Shown here: piece by piece, positions 46,301 to 58,300 of the stretch
Position numbering within the stretch: position 1 is the first letter of the stretch
Layout: every line of letters starts with the position of its first letter
NCBI RefSeq assembly: GCF_037975245.1
Contig: NC_092563.1
Coordinates: forward strand, 1,639,001-1,703,000
DNA: 64,000 nt
Reading direction: 5' to 3'
Source of the DNA: Apostichopus japonicus
Lineage: Eukaryota; Echinodermata; Holothuroidea; Aspidochirotida; Stichopodidae
Made by a program: the position numbers and the translations under genes
Notes under the pieces: model-generated
What the model was told of the DNA's origin: nothing
What the model saw: the letters and a program-made list of their open reading frames with translations, nothing else
The model's database searches: none

Positions 46301-49300
46301 CATAGATTCTCATAGGTCCGGTGTTCCCCTTCTGTAGAGTCTGCTGTTGGGCTGCTTGTCTGTTCTTCTCCGAGTGAGATGGCTGAACAATTATCGGTGC
46401 ACCCATTAGTCTTTGACTGTTCAAGGCAAGAGCCTACAAGGAGAAAATCAAGGTGAGAGTCACAGTAGATAAATACTTTCATTGCCTGTGATTCAAAATG
46501 TCATTTATCTCGGTGTATAAAAATGAACTCAAAAACATATTTTCTCATTTCAAGCTTTTCATTTGGAATGTGGAAATACAAAAGCAGAAATTTGCTGAGA
46601 GGATAGCAACAGGTACACCTTTCAAACTCGTAATGTTTTTCACATTTTCATATATATGTAAGTCTCACCTTAAAACTGCCGATTAAGTTATGTTTACTAC
46701 TGATCTACACTTGCATTATGTCCATTTTGATCATCATATCTCTTTGACTTGAGAAAAGGTAGCAAGAATCTACTTTTTTAGCTTTTGAAGAAAATTTTCA
46801 ATTTTCATCAAATAGTGAAAAAACCTTGGCAGCTTTCTATACCTACCAATCCAATATTTTCTATAACAAGCATGTCCTATACTACAGAATTCTCTGTCAG
46901 AAGTTTCACATCTGAACTTTTCAGCCCAAATTAACCTACTAGAGATATTCATTCAAACATTCTCCTTCTTGCCACCGAGAATACACCTTTTAACTTTGAA
47001 TGTAGTATTTCAAACACTGATATGCTGTATCATAGACAGACATACAAATAGCCACTGTCATTACTGATATCTCATTTGTATGTCAAAAACAAAACGGAAA
47101 AAGAATGTTGACTTACATAAGGCACACTAGCTTCATCATCAAATTCAACGTAACCAACGCCTTTTGACCTTCGGGAGTTTCTGTCAGTGATTATTTTACA
47201 ATCTCTGACCTGATGAAAGAAGGAGAGCGACAAAAACATGGGTGTAAAATTATTGAGATTTGTTTTATTGGCTTAACAGTATGGTCAGTTTCATCATTCA
47301 AGATGTATGGCCTGCCATGGACATTATGAATCTATGGAATCCTTCAAATTTGATGAAAAGAAATAGGAAAAAGAAACATTTGTTCACAAAACTGAAAACT
47401 ATTTTGATATGGATCCAAGACTTCTTAAATGCTTCCATTTTAATCTCTTTGGTAAGGTAGCCACTTCAGAACAGCAGTACTTACATATCACAATTCATAA
47501 AGAAATACAAAACTTTCATAACATTTATCACTGATGACCTTACCTTTCCAACAGCAACAAAAAATTCTTTAAGATCTCTCTCCCTAACTCTCTGAGACAA
47601 CTGCATGACAAACACAGTCCTGGCATCTCTGTTTTCAGAGTCGGCTGTCTCTTTCTTCCTGAAATACAGAAGAAATGAGAGATAAAGAAATGAACTCATA
47701 CAAACTTCCACATACTACAGTGACCAATACATAGTGACAGTTATATTGCAGATATGACTAATTAATCACCTTGGTAGATGTTTATATCAAGATGTACAGC
47801 CACAGCCCTCTGTACAAACTAATCCAACATCCCTTCCAAATCATAGTTAAAGAAGTAGGACATTAAAGGGCAGCAACAAAACTGTTATCAGCTAGCTGCA
47901 GGCACCCATGAAAGACTAGAACCACAATAACTAATAGCTGAATATATACAGGCACCAATGGAACACTAGAACCACAGTAACTAATAGAGCTGAATATATA
48001 CAGGCACCCAAGAAACACTAGAACCACAATAACTAATAGCTGAATATATACAGGCACCAATGGAACACTAGAACCACAGTAACTAATAGAGCTGAATATA
48101 TACAGGCACCCAAGAAACACTAGAACCACAATAACTAATAGCTGAATATATACAGGCACCAATGGAACACTAGAACCACAGTAACTAATAGAGCTGAATA
48201 TATACAGGCACCCAAGAAACACTAGAACCACAATAACTAATAGCTGAATATATACAGGCACCAATGGAACACTAGAACCACAGTAACTAATAGAGCTGAA
48301 TATATACAGGCACCCAAGAAACACTAGAACCACAATAACTAATAGCTGAATATATACAGGCACCAATGGAACACTAGAACCACAGTAACTAATAGAGCTG
48401 AATATATACAGGCACCCAAGAAACACTAGAACCACAATAACTAATAGCTGAATATATACAGGCACCAATGGAACACTAGAACCACAGTAACTAATAGAGC
48501 TGAATATATACAGGCACCCAAGAAACACTAGAACCACAATAACTAATAGCTGAATATATACAGGCACCAATGGAACACTAGAACCACAGTAACTAATAGA
48601 GCTGAATATATACAGGCACCCAAGAAACACTAGAACCACAATAACTAATAGCTGAATATATACAGGCACCAATGGAACACTAGAACCACAGTAACTAATA
48701 GAGCTGAATATATACAGGCACCCATGAATCACTGGAACCACAATAACTAACAGCGGGCCGACACAGCATGGAGCTGAATATATACAGGCACAATTGAACT
48801 GCGTCAGTGAAGCAAGAGGAGAGCAGTGCAAACCCCTTAATATGCTTAGCCATCATAGGTAAGTAGTGGTCCATAAGGAATCCAATTTAAAAACTTGAAT
48901 AACTGTCTTTGTCAATAGAGATGTTAGTATTAAATTTCAGTTTCCAAATAGTCATAGCACCTTTTCCCAACATGTCCCAAGCCAACCTTTCTTGACATTT
49001 CTGCTTCTTCCACTACAATAACATATCCAGAGCTTCAGGTATGAGAAGTTCATTAACTTACTGAATAATATATTATTTTCTTATTATTATTATCTGCAAC
49101 ATTTCCAGTTTCCCACTGGAACCTCAGTCAGTTTAACTGCCTTGAGCATCATATCAGAACTTACTTTGTAGGAGAAGGACTCTTCTTTCCGTCTGCTGTC
49201 TTATCGTTGTTACTAGAATAACCACCGTACTTGTCCTTTCCATGATCTCTGTCTCTGTCGTGTCTGCTGCCTCGGTACCCTCTTCTATCTTTGTCATAAC

Positions 49301-52300
49301 GAGATCTGATGGCAAGAGCAGCATAAACACTCTGCAGTCTGAACTCTTTAAAACTACAGTTTGAGCTTCAGTTTCCAACTGACACGATTGGTTATATGTA
49401 TTACATTATGGCCTTCTTCATTTGATTCAACAGGTTCTTATGTGATGTCATAGACTAGATTACTTTATTCTATGCAACCACATCTCCAAGTTAGTATTTA
49501 AGCATTAACAGTTTGCGCCCCTTCCAAATTTTGGTGAGTATTACACCATGGTACACTCTACATTTTCCATGTTCTTTTTTACTTGATACCGATTTGCATC
49601 ATTGGTACACAGAACAGCAATTGTTTGACAAGGTCGTTGCTCTTTAAACCTTCTTAGAACCATCCTCGTAGTAAGACTGAAAACTCCAGTTATGCTGAAA
49701 ATTCAACTATCAGATTAAACCATTATATAAATATACAAGATTGGCTCACCTGTTTCGTTCTGGGCTCTTACTTCTGCTTTTCTTCTTTCCTTTGCTTCTA
49801 CTCCTGCTCCTGCTTCTCCTGGATCTGTGAGGACTCCTAGCCTTCTTTCCTCTGCTTCTACTTCGAGATCTCTTTCGACTCTTTCCTCTACTGCCGCTTC
49901 TACTGCGACTTCTTTTTTTGTCTCTGCTGGAGAGAGAAAGTCACGTCTTTGAAATAGCCCTATAGATACTCGAACAGTTAACTGATAAGATGGTACATCA
50001 TATTCAAAGAAACGGTAAGTCTGGCATTAAATCACCCTCAAGATGTTGTACTCCCCAATCATAGTTATATGCAAATCAGCCACTCCAGAGATAAGATTTC
50101 AATGTTTTCTTTCTGGGACCAATATTTCAAAGACCAAACTATGGGAACATCTCACACCCACTTATACAACATAAGAATAAAACATTTTGGCAAACCTGAC
50201 ATTTCCTTCCATATGACGAGGACTACAACGAGATAAAGCACAATGTTCGCACTGACATGCTAAATGAGCACTTTCCACAGATCATTAAGATATCACTGTG
50301 TTAGTTTCTGCAGGTAGCTTCTATACAACTTTTAAACACTGTTTAAAAAAAGACTGGGTTCTTCATTGTTAAACATCTTACACTCTAACTAACTATGCTT
50401 GTTTATGAAATGCATGTTTCAAACTGCCAAAGAAAGATAAAGGAAATGCATACCCCAAATTTTGGCACTTAGTCTAGTTAGGGTCAGAGAGCCTAGCAGG
50501 TCAACATTGCTATTGGGAAGGGACTACATCAATAATGAACTTGGTACAAAAGTTCAATAAAAACAATAAAGAACATATGGAGAAGCACAACAAACGAATG
50601 TATTTGTCAGAGTAATTGCCCTTTTGTATCCAAATAAAAGTCAATCAAAGACGAAGAGCTTTATTTTACATTCTTAGAATTTTTCAAAGGAAGTTAGTGG
50701 AATTGTTTCAACCAAATACATTAAAGGGTCAGACATAGAGAATACAGAGCAATTTACAAGCTCCATCAAACTATATTGCTAACAAGCAGATCACATGTGG
50801 CCATATAATGCACAAGCGGCCACAAACCAATTGTTTTACATTATGGGATGGTGGTAACCTTTGGTCATCTTGAACGGCATTCAGCTTCCATACATCAGGT
50901 ACGGCCGGTGAAAAGAAAATTCACACAATTACATGAGATCTGCAGTGATAAACATAGGGCTTTGTTGAGTAAATGATTACAGAGATGTTTCTACATTTAC
51001 CAGTATTTGAACATAACACATTTAGACTCACTCAGAAGCCTATGTACCTTTGTCTATGTTTTAGTGGATAACTTATTATTAAACCTTGCTTACACCTGTC
51101 GATACTTTTAATTCTAGATCTATGGGTATGTGTCATGTTCAACAAGTCAAACCAGATGAAAATGTAGGCGAGTTTCAAAGGGGAAAATTCCAGGACAACA
51201 TCAAATTGGGGGTCAGAGAAATGAGTCTGTCAGATTTAAGTTGGTTCCGTTCAGAACAACAGATTCATATTAGCGTTCATATCATTAGTAACCTTCACAA
51301 TCAATAACATGTTCTATTGAAAGCTATAACCAAGCCCCAACCAGCATACACAATTTTCGACCTTGTTTCATTCCTGAACATACAAATTTCTGCACAAATT
51401 TCTGATACCATCACAAAACAATTTTCCAAAGAGTGCTGACCAGGGCATGTATGCAACAAACAGTCTCTGCAGCAGCTACCAACAAATGTCAACATGACAT
51501 GAGACCAACTATTTGTGGTCCAAGAGTAATGAAGTCCTTTTGACTAACTACCAGTTTTGTGCAGCGTAAGCTAACAAAATTTCATTGTAACAACATTCTT
51601 ACTACAGACTCAATATTACAACTAAGTATTCATATCAAGACCTTACACTGTACATTCATTTGGACAAGCTCTCTTTGAACCTGCCTATTCCATGAAGTCA
51701 AACTAAGTCACCAAAGCAACCCAGACATACCAAACTGTCCTTCCGCTTCACTCAACTTGCCTCTGTGATATATTAACTTATCGTCTTTTTCAACTAGAAT
51801 TCACAAAGGAAGTGTCTATTCCGCAGATGAGTAAAACATATCAAAAAGTATTCAACAAACCAGAAGAAATGTTATGAGAGATCTGACTACCAAAGTGATC
51901 ACCTCAATGGGAACTGGAAAAAAAAACCCCAAAATGCCCAATATTCCTGTCTGAGTACACATATAGAGTCAAACAGCCTCTGTAAATGGAGTTAACTAAC
52001 CTCTTTTTGGTAGGTTTCTCTTCTTCTTTCACTCCATTACCAGTCTTCACGGTTAAGTCCTAATGAGACCCAAAGAAGAACATCATGATGAAGGAAGGAT
52101 GGCAAACATCAAATAAGGGCAGGGGAAGGAAGGAAGAAAGAAAACCAAACAACTAATTAAAGAATATGTCAAAAGACATAAATATTCCACAGTATCTATC
52201 AAATGGCACAGGAAATTTGTTACCTAGTCACTAGAGCTTCCACAACTTTCTTACCTGCATTAGGAAATGAAGTACACCCCTCATCCAGTTGGAATCACTG

Positions 52301-54133
52301 AAGTTACCATAAGATAACATGAATCAGAATACAAATCATTGTGATCTAAAATCAATAATCGGTCACAGGTTTTCAGTTTCGATAATTATGCTTCCCCAGA
52401 TTTTTAAAAAAAGTTTATTTCAGTGCCTAGTAAATCCCAAATCCTAGTAATAATCTTGGTGATAGTAAAATCCATGAGATGGTGGGTGGCTGTATTCCTC
52501 CCATAGTTCCACAATCACCTTAGGCTTCCAGGTTGTTGTGTCAGATCAGGTACAATTGCCCAACTCCTACAGCAAAAGGGATGGGGAAATGGTGAGATTC
52601 CAACTTGCAATTAATGCATGTCTGTTTGATATATTTACGTTGCCACCAAAGTCATACAGCTCAATCATCACAAAATCACCATACAAGTGCATGCATCTTA
52701 AGTATTTGTTACCATGGTAACAGCAACCCTCATTAAAAGTCACACTGAAATCTTTTATACAGGTTGTATTTGTCCAAAAGCATACTGTGAAGTAGTACAG
52801 ATTCTCAAAGTTACAACATTGTATGAAGCCAAAAGTACTTCTAGATAGTAGTATCAAAGTTCTCTCACACCCATTTCTTAGTATCATTACCTTATGACAA
52901 AACCCCCCCAAAAACTTTGGTACCACAAAAGTGTACTGCCATGGTTAGGCCTTATGGGCATTACAAGAATTTAAGTACTTAGAGAAAATGATTAAATAGT
53001 TAAAATGAACCAGAAAGCCTTATAAAGCATAGATTTCAGTTAACATAATTATTGTGGAGTATAGAGAAGTAAATGATGGTTTTAAATATTACAAGAGCAA
53101 TTTACCAGAACTTATTTCAAAGGCAGAATATACAAGACACTGTACCAAGTTGGCACTTTCTTTTCATTGGTAACAAACATTTAGTGTTAGATTCATTACA
53201 TCAACTTATGTTCATTTCAATCACACAAGGCCTTTGGTTACCTTGAACTTGTTACCTGCCATGTTAGGTGCTGATTATACATTAACTCATATATCAAATG
53301 CATGTACGGTTCATTGATTAAGATGAACCAAAATTAATGGAACCACAATTGTGTGACAGGCTACCTCTTCAATCCCCAGGCCATAGCTGTGGAGGGTGTT
53401 TCAATGAGGTCTAAAACAAGAACAAACCACCAAAATGGTCAGATAATACTTTTGCTTAAGTACCTAGTACAGGATATTAACCCTAAATAGCCAACTATCT
53501 TTGCCTAGTTCTTAAAATAAACATCGTTGTGAAAAATAAGGCGACTGGTTCATCTGTATCACTTACCACCATACCATGTGACGTATTCTACGTTATAAGG
53601 AAGATGAAAGGACAAAATGGGAAGCCCATTGATAATTACATACATTGTAAGCTGATGTTCATCCTTACATAATTACACTCATTATAATATAATGGCACCT
53701 CAGGGTCCCAAAGCAGTCAACTACATGTCACTTCTGTTAATGGCTGGTAGTTCCATCCCATTCGCCCTTCATGATAATGAAACAGAATTTTGTCATAAAA
53801 ACTAAATGTCTGTCCCTATTCTATACAAGCATAATGCAATTGAATTTATTCGTGCTATTGCAATTATTTGATGCCTTGGAAATGTGTCTTTAAGTGCTCA
53901 CTGTTTCTATTGAAATATTTAAAGTGAGCATACATGTACAAACAATAGGATAATGGTGTAGCACAAGAAAAGATATACATGCTGTATCATACAATAAAAA
54001 TGTCAACATAACAGTAAAATATTCAAGTGAGTTTAAGAGTATATATGCAAATGATGGGAAAGCATGTTGGAAGCCTTACCTCTTGCTTGAATGGGGCCTC
54101 AAGCATAGCTTCAACATCAAATTCGTCAGCCAT
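43294..54133 (-). CDS. RBM39: RNA-binding protein 39 (CAPER-alpha/HCC1) homolog, complete spliced gene
   Basis: This is a nuclear SR-related splicing factor; the family couples U2AF65/SF3b1-type contacts to 3' splice-site choice and also acts as a transcription coactivator. Twelve coding exons join in frame into 545 codons plus stop (human about 530). In order: N-terminus MADEFDVEAMLEAPFKQE; Arg/Ser-rich region (about 38-140); RRM1 (about 154-231; RNP2 TVFVMQLS, RNP1 SKGVGYVEF); RRM2 (about 254-330; RNP2 RIYVGSLH, RNP1 SKGYGFITF); an Ala/Gln-rich linker; and a C-terminal UHM (about 440-535) with the GRWF loop that binds ULM tryptophans in partners. All splice sites are GT/AG. A 5' UTR acceptor at 54168 implies an upstream noncoding exon. 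A 102-bp minisatellite occupies intron 4. It converges with the CHST15-like gene. Confidence 0.96.
43550..43985 (-). repeat. Dispersed ~140-bp repeat family, three tandem units
   Basis: CCACCAAAAA and GAGATATCATGTTTAC words recur at 138-144 bp spacing. It lies in the last intron of the RBM39-like gene. Degenerate DR1-type motifs (TGACCTTTGCCCT at about 43724) are present. Confidence 0.8.
44072..44256 (-). CDS. RBM39: RBM39-like, coding exon 11 (UHM)
   Basis: It encodes WDEEIRDDVITECTQHGGVL, VDKASPEGRVYIKCPTVE and LHGRWFAG. RWF is the UHM R-x-F motif. Confidence 0.95.
44456..44702 (-). CDS. RBM39: RBM39-like, coding exon 10 (Ala/Gln linker)
   Basis: 82 codons: GTNFEIPRATAEALHPLAQ, an Ala/Gln-rich stretch (LALAQQQAQQAAIVSQQQ), then CFMLSNMFDPT, where the UHM begins. 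Confidence 0.93.
45095..45299 (-). CDS. RBM39: RBM39-like, coding exon 9
   Basis: It encodes FSEADEAKRALDQLNGFELA and GRLIKVGHVTERTD, then SLLDSDELERTGIGM and GRLQLMAKLAEG. This is the RRM2 end plus the conserved linker. TTACAG acceptor, GAAG|GTAAAA donor. Confidence 0.95.
45878..45943 (-). CDS. RBM39: RBM39-like, coding exon 8 (RRM2)
   Basis: 22 codons, IENIQLIRDTETGRSKGYGF then IT; RNP1 continues into the next exon. ATTATAG acceptor, ACA|GTAAGT donor. Confidence 0.94.
46236..46433 (-). CDS. RBM39: RBM39-like, coding exon 7 (end of RRM1, start of RRM2)
   Basis: 66 codons from ALALNSQRLMGAPIIVQPS to MRIYVGSLHFNINEDMLRG, then IFEPFGK. The RRM2 helix-1 residues equivalent to human Met265, Gly268, Glu271 and Pro272 are all present. 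Confidence 0.95.
47117..47209 (-). CDS. RBM39: RBM39-like, coding exon 6 (RRM1)
   Basis: 31 codons, VRDCKIITDRNSRRSKGVGY followed by VEFDDEASVPY; RNP1 is present. CATCAG acceptor, TAT|GTAAGT donor. Confidence 0.95.
47544..47658 (-). CDS. RBM39: RBM39-like, coding exon 5 (start of RRM1)
   Basis: It encodes DSENRDARTVFVMQLSQRV and ERDLKEFFVAVGK, including RNP2, and ends at AAG|GTAAGG in phase 0. Confidence 0.95.
47899..48790 (-). repeat. 102-bp minisatellite, ~8-9 copies
   Basis: Two alternating half-units (GGCACCCAAGAAACACTAG and GGCACCAATGGAACACTAG) make a 102-bp period. Because 102 is a multiple of three, one minus-strand frame stays open for 322 codons (47863-48831) with a 34-residue hydrophobic repeat. 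It is intronic in the RBM39-like gene. Confidence 0.95.
49165..49305 (-). CDS. RBM39: RBM39-like, coding exon 4
   Basis: CATCAG acceptor and AA|GTAAGT donor. It encodes RSRYDKDRRGYRGSRHDRD and ends DGKKSPSPT, the basic Arg/Asp/Gly-rich segment before RRM1. Confidence 0.9.
49750..49926 (-). CDS. RBM39: RBM39-like, coding exon 3 (SR-rich)
   Basis: 177 nt of Arg/Ser dipeptides and Lys clusters (RSRSRSGSRGKSRKRSRSRS and on), donor CAG|GTGAGC. The acceptor is a NAGNAG (CAGCAG at 49923-49928); using the second AG would drop one codon. Confidence 0.92.
52001..52059 (-). CDS. RBM39: RBM39-like, coding exon 2
   Basis: CATTAG acceptor and GAG|GTTAGT donor; DLTVKTGNGVKEEEKPTKK plus 2 nt. Phase agrees on both sides. 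Confidence 0.85.
54080..54133 (-). CDS. RBM39: RBM39-like, coding exon 1
   Basis: ATG at 54133, 18 codons MADEFDVEAMLEAPFKQE, donor GAG|GTAAGG. The family's N-terminus is MAD-x-x-D-x-EAMLEAP. The exon extends 5' as UTR to an acceptor CTGCAG at about 54168. Confidence 0.93.
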
Positions 54134-54956
54134 TTTACTACGGAGATGGGTACTGCACTATTAAATCCTGCAGAACAACAACACAACAGTACTATTTAGT
54201 GGAATGGTAATACTAGAATTATGAAGTTATGGTAGTAAACATTTAATTTTAAAATACTTCTGAGGTACCTTCAGATTTTTGTGCAATATGTTCATTTTTT
54301 GAGTCTTAATTATTGGTTTTATTAGAATTTACCATTGAAAGTGCAATTTTGTGTCTCTAGGGCCCCATTGGAAACAGGCCGACGTTCTGTCAGCCCAAAG
54401 GGTTTAGCTCCTGTTACCTTTTTTTTCTTTTCAATCTGTTCCATTCTTTATGTCTGGAATTTTTTGTACTTTGAACAATCTGAGTGCCGAATAAAACAAA
54501 CAAACAAGCCTAGGGAAGTTAGGCCTAACTTTATTCTTTACCACTGTAAAATTGGCCAAGTCATTCATTGATCCTGTTTTTCTCTCACTCTAAGGCCAAT
54601 TGGTCTTCGACTTATCTATAGAATTTGTCCATATTATCATGAGTACTGCATAGTTTGCAAATCTCACTGATTCCAATCGTTATACAAAATTAGGGACTAG
54701 CCTAGCCTTAGTTCATTAATTATGTATGCACAAAGTAGACCCTACTCAATTTTCACTTCGTAAGTAGTGATTTGAATAATTTTAGATGACTCACATATGT
54801 GACACATTATGAGATAAATTGGTAAACGATAATCGGATTAGTGTTTCGAGGAGGAAAATAAGCTCGTTTTAAAGCCCAAGTATTGATGCAGACTGGTAGG
54901 CTTCTATAACATTTGCCTGTATAGCATTAGTAAGTCTATGTAAGCCTACCACTTAC

Positions 54957-55170
54957 CAGTACAATGTAGTGAAGTAAGTGGATGGTTAGGATATTACTTC
55001 CTGCAAATTTTAAAACATAACACTACATGGTATAAGCTCAAATGTAAAACACTGCATTTATATACTTTCAAATTGACATACCAAAATTACTTTTCAACGG
55101 ATGTAAGGCTTTTTGACTTCGCTGAACGTCAGATTTTCAGGATTGTCGTTGGATTGTCCCTTTGCTGATT
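54957..55170 (-). other. Possible 5' untranslated exon of RBM39-like gene
   Basis: A consensus donor ACTG|GTAAGT on the minus strand at 54956 could pair with the acceptor at 54168. The upstream edge is arbitrary; transcript data are needed. Confidence 0.25.
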
Positions 55171-55189
55171 CAGTAAACGCAAGTTAAGC

Positions 55190-55320
55190 GATTTTGACGC
55201 TGTGCGGGATTTTGTTGAAATGACGTAATGGTAGCCTCGTTCGTAGGCAAAGAAAAATAAATAAAAATATCCTCGTTCGTAGGCATAGAAAAATAAATAA
55301 AAAAATCCTCGTTCGCAGCA
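55190..55320. repeat. Short tandem repeat, ~36 bp x 3
   Basis: CCTCGTTCGTAGGCA followed by GAAAAATAAATAAA is repeated about three times, upstream of the RBM39-like gene. Confidence 0.75.
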
Positions 55321-55329
55321 TAGTTTTCC

Positions 55330-58300
55330 CGTCGAGTGCCAATTAAAGGGCCTTTGTCGTCTAAAGTTTCGTTTTGGGAGTGTAAATAGACTAAAACATT
55401 AAATGTTCTAGACGAATAGTGAAGTTCCGGCTCAGGAACTGATAAGAGAAATTTGAGCATGAGAAGTGACACCAAGTGTGTCTTAATTGGGAATAAGGGC
55501 TCCATGATTGACCTGGATGCCACCGTAGTCTTTGTGTATTGGTCAATTCTATCTGTTCGTTTCCCAAGTTGGGTTAGGGCAAGCTGGCAAAGGCCGGATA
55601 GAAATCATTTTGCTACTTCAATTTGTGCGAGGGGAATCGATCCCTACTTAGAATAGTGAAAAGTGTATATGTTTGGGGTGGGAAACTCCTGCACCTCCCC
55701 ACCTCGCACGTTATTCTTGGCCTACGAATGGTGATGAATGATGAAGCAAGTTCCATTAGTAAAGAAGAATGAAATCACATCCTGCTAGCATGTTCAGTGG
55801 TTTAATTTGGTGGTATTATTAATGTATCTGGCAACATCAACGTGAGTGACATTATCATGGCAACTCTGATTTAGGAGTGTCTTAGGGTTTCTTGCTTATA
55901 GAATCAGGCTGTATAGTCTGCACAAGAAAAATAATTATCCTTAAAAAAAAGATCGATGTATACAGGCGCGTATCCAGGGGGAGGGGGGGGCGTTGGGGGT
56001 GCGCGCCCCCCGGGTAAGAAAAAGAGGAGAGAAAAAAAAGAGAAGCAAAAAGGGAGAAAAGAGGGGCAAAAGAGGAGGAGAGGAAGGAAGGGTAAAAAAA
56101 AAAAAGAAGGGAAAAGGGGAAAAGGAAAGAGTAGAAGAAAAACGCCAAGACACCTGGAATAGAACGAGGAACAGTGACATCATTACAGCGCTGCTCCCTA
56201 TTATATACACAGTGTAGCCAGTGACGGATCGAGGATTTTGGAAGGGGCGTGCGCCTCACCCTACCCCTTACACCGACAACTCCATTTTTGATGTTTCTAT
56301 TTTTTTTTTTTTTATGTTTCTATGTACTGTTGTATCTATGTATATACTATATGTGGTCTATCATAACGCGTTTGTGTGTATGAACGCCTTAATGTTTCCG
56401 GGTACAAGACATACAGCAATACTGGCACAGTCAAGATAATTTGGGCATTGTGAGAAGGGGAGACCGGGGGGGGGGGGGAGGGGAGGGAGGTAGAAAGATA
56501 GGAAAATGAATAGCCAAGACAGATGAACATACTTTAAAACTTATCCAATGATTGGTATATTGATCATCTTTATCATCCTTTCCAGCAAAAGTGACAACCA
56601 TCATTCGGCTTTCATAAATTTTACGATACACATTTCTTGATAAGATTTCCTTCTCCAAAAAAGCCCTCTACGTTTATTCATGGTAATTGCCAATCAAACT
56701 TTGAGTATGGTACAATTGTATGCAAATATTTATAAGCAACTTAACTGACATTATGGACAAAAAGGGGGAAACTTTTCTGTACCTTCATCCAGGGAATGGT
56801 ACCAAAGAGAACTTGTTATCAAATTCTGTAATCAGCATTTTTTATTTTTTTTTGTATTTATTTATTGGGGAATGGTACCAAGATTTGGTGCAACCTCCAC
56901 CATTTTAGTCTTTTTGGCTATATCCTTTTTATTATAAACTACATCAAATTATCCAAAATATTGACCCTTGTCGTTGAACTATGAGAGACACTCTTCTGAA
57001 TAAAAATGTTGAGAATACTGAATAAATACGCTATGCAAGTAAACCAGTACACCAACCATTCTTCTCTTTGATATCCAGGAGATAAAAAGCTGGCCTTGAA
57101 AGAAAAGAGACATGTGGCAATAATAAGTTGTAACAGAACCAATTAAAAAAAGTCAACAATGAATACAAGATTGTTTCTATAACACAGAATGGGCATATAA
57201 TATGTTCATACAGTCCTAAATTCCATTCCATTCCCCCACCCCCCCCCCCGCACTTTCGACAACCCGACCCTACCTCATCCCCACTATCTACTATGTGATT
57301 AACTCTCTGTATATAATATGAGGTCTCATAAAATGATGTTTCCCATCCTGCCCCAAACCACCTGAGGAAATCCACTTAGGTACCTCATAAGAACAGAGTT
57401 ATACATACTAGCTTAACAGCCCGTATTCAAAATTACAATGGAGTCATCGTTGTTAGCAGACAGCATTTAATGAGAAGAAAATTAAAATTGGGAGTTATTA
57501 AAACAAAGGGAGCTTCATCTTGCTTCCTTTAACTCCTTGTATCTGGCAGTATAAAATCACAATATAAAGGGAAAAAAAGGATCCAAGGAATGACAGAAAG
57601 TGAGCAAAATTCAAAGCCAAGAAAGTCTGTGACCATCCAGTAATTTGAAAACATTTTTTTTTAAGGCAACTTATCATTGAAAGTAAAAAAAAATGCCCCG
57701 TTTTTAATTCTTCGGAGAAATAATCGAAGCACAAAACACTTGTCAATCTACATCCTTGATTACAAACTGTCAATGTCAGCTGTTTACTTACATTTCAAAC
57801 AAAAAATGAGTAAACAGATTTCTGCCATCCAACATTAAAGATTTGTTGTTAATTCTAGTACTTTCCTTTCTTCGAGGGGTCACCAGTTCTGCCTCCAAAC
57901 ATGCTAGAAATCTACAAAAAGGTTGTCTATGTTCGAACAAAGGCATTTGGCAAACTGGATGGCTGTAACACTTTGTATGGGAAGCAACTGGAGGACCGTC
58001 TGAACTTTCACAAAAAAAAAGAAGACTTTTCAAGCCTTTTAGCAAATTTGGTACGCTAAAATGTGGTGGCAACCCTTATGAACTTAGGGGGTTCTATAGA
58101 GGTGGCCCCACGGGTCCTCATACAGATATTTCAAGCCAACAGGGGTACAATAAAAGAAGCCCATCAACCTTGAACTTAATGCAATATGAAGACTCTCAAG
58201 GAATAGTAAGCTTTGATCCTGTCTGACCGTTTACCTGGACCTTGTCAAAACATGTTTAGAGAACCCTTAATGTAGCCTGAATTAAGACTTAGATGAAAAA

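Noticed and set aside
47863..48831. Longest open frame in the window (322 codons)
   Set aside because: It is entirely the 102-bp minisatellite read through; there is no splice context or family similarity, and it lies within an intron of the RBM39-like gene.
55882..56259. Overlapping frames with Phe/Ser/Pro or Lys/Arg/Gly runs on both strands
   Set aside because: Produced by a purine-only tract next to a transposon-like tip; no domain or splice signals.
57498..58072. Two minus-strand frames of about 90 codons near 57.5-58.1 kb
   Set aside because: No recognisable domain, no plausible splice phases with the HECT exons, and composition typical of non-coding sequence.
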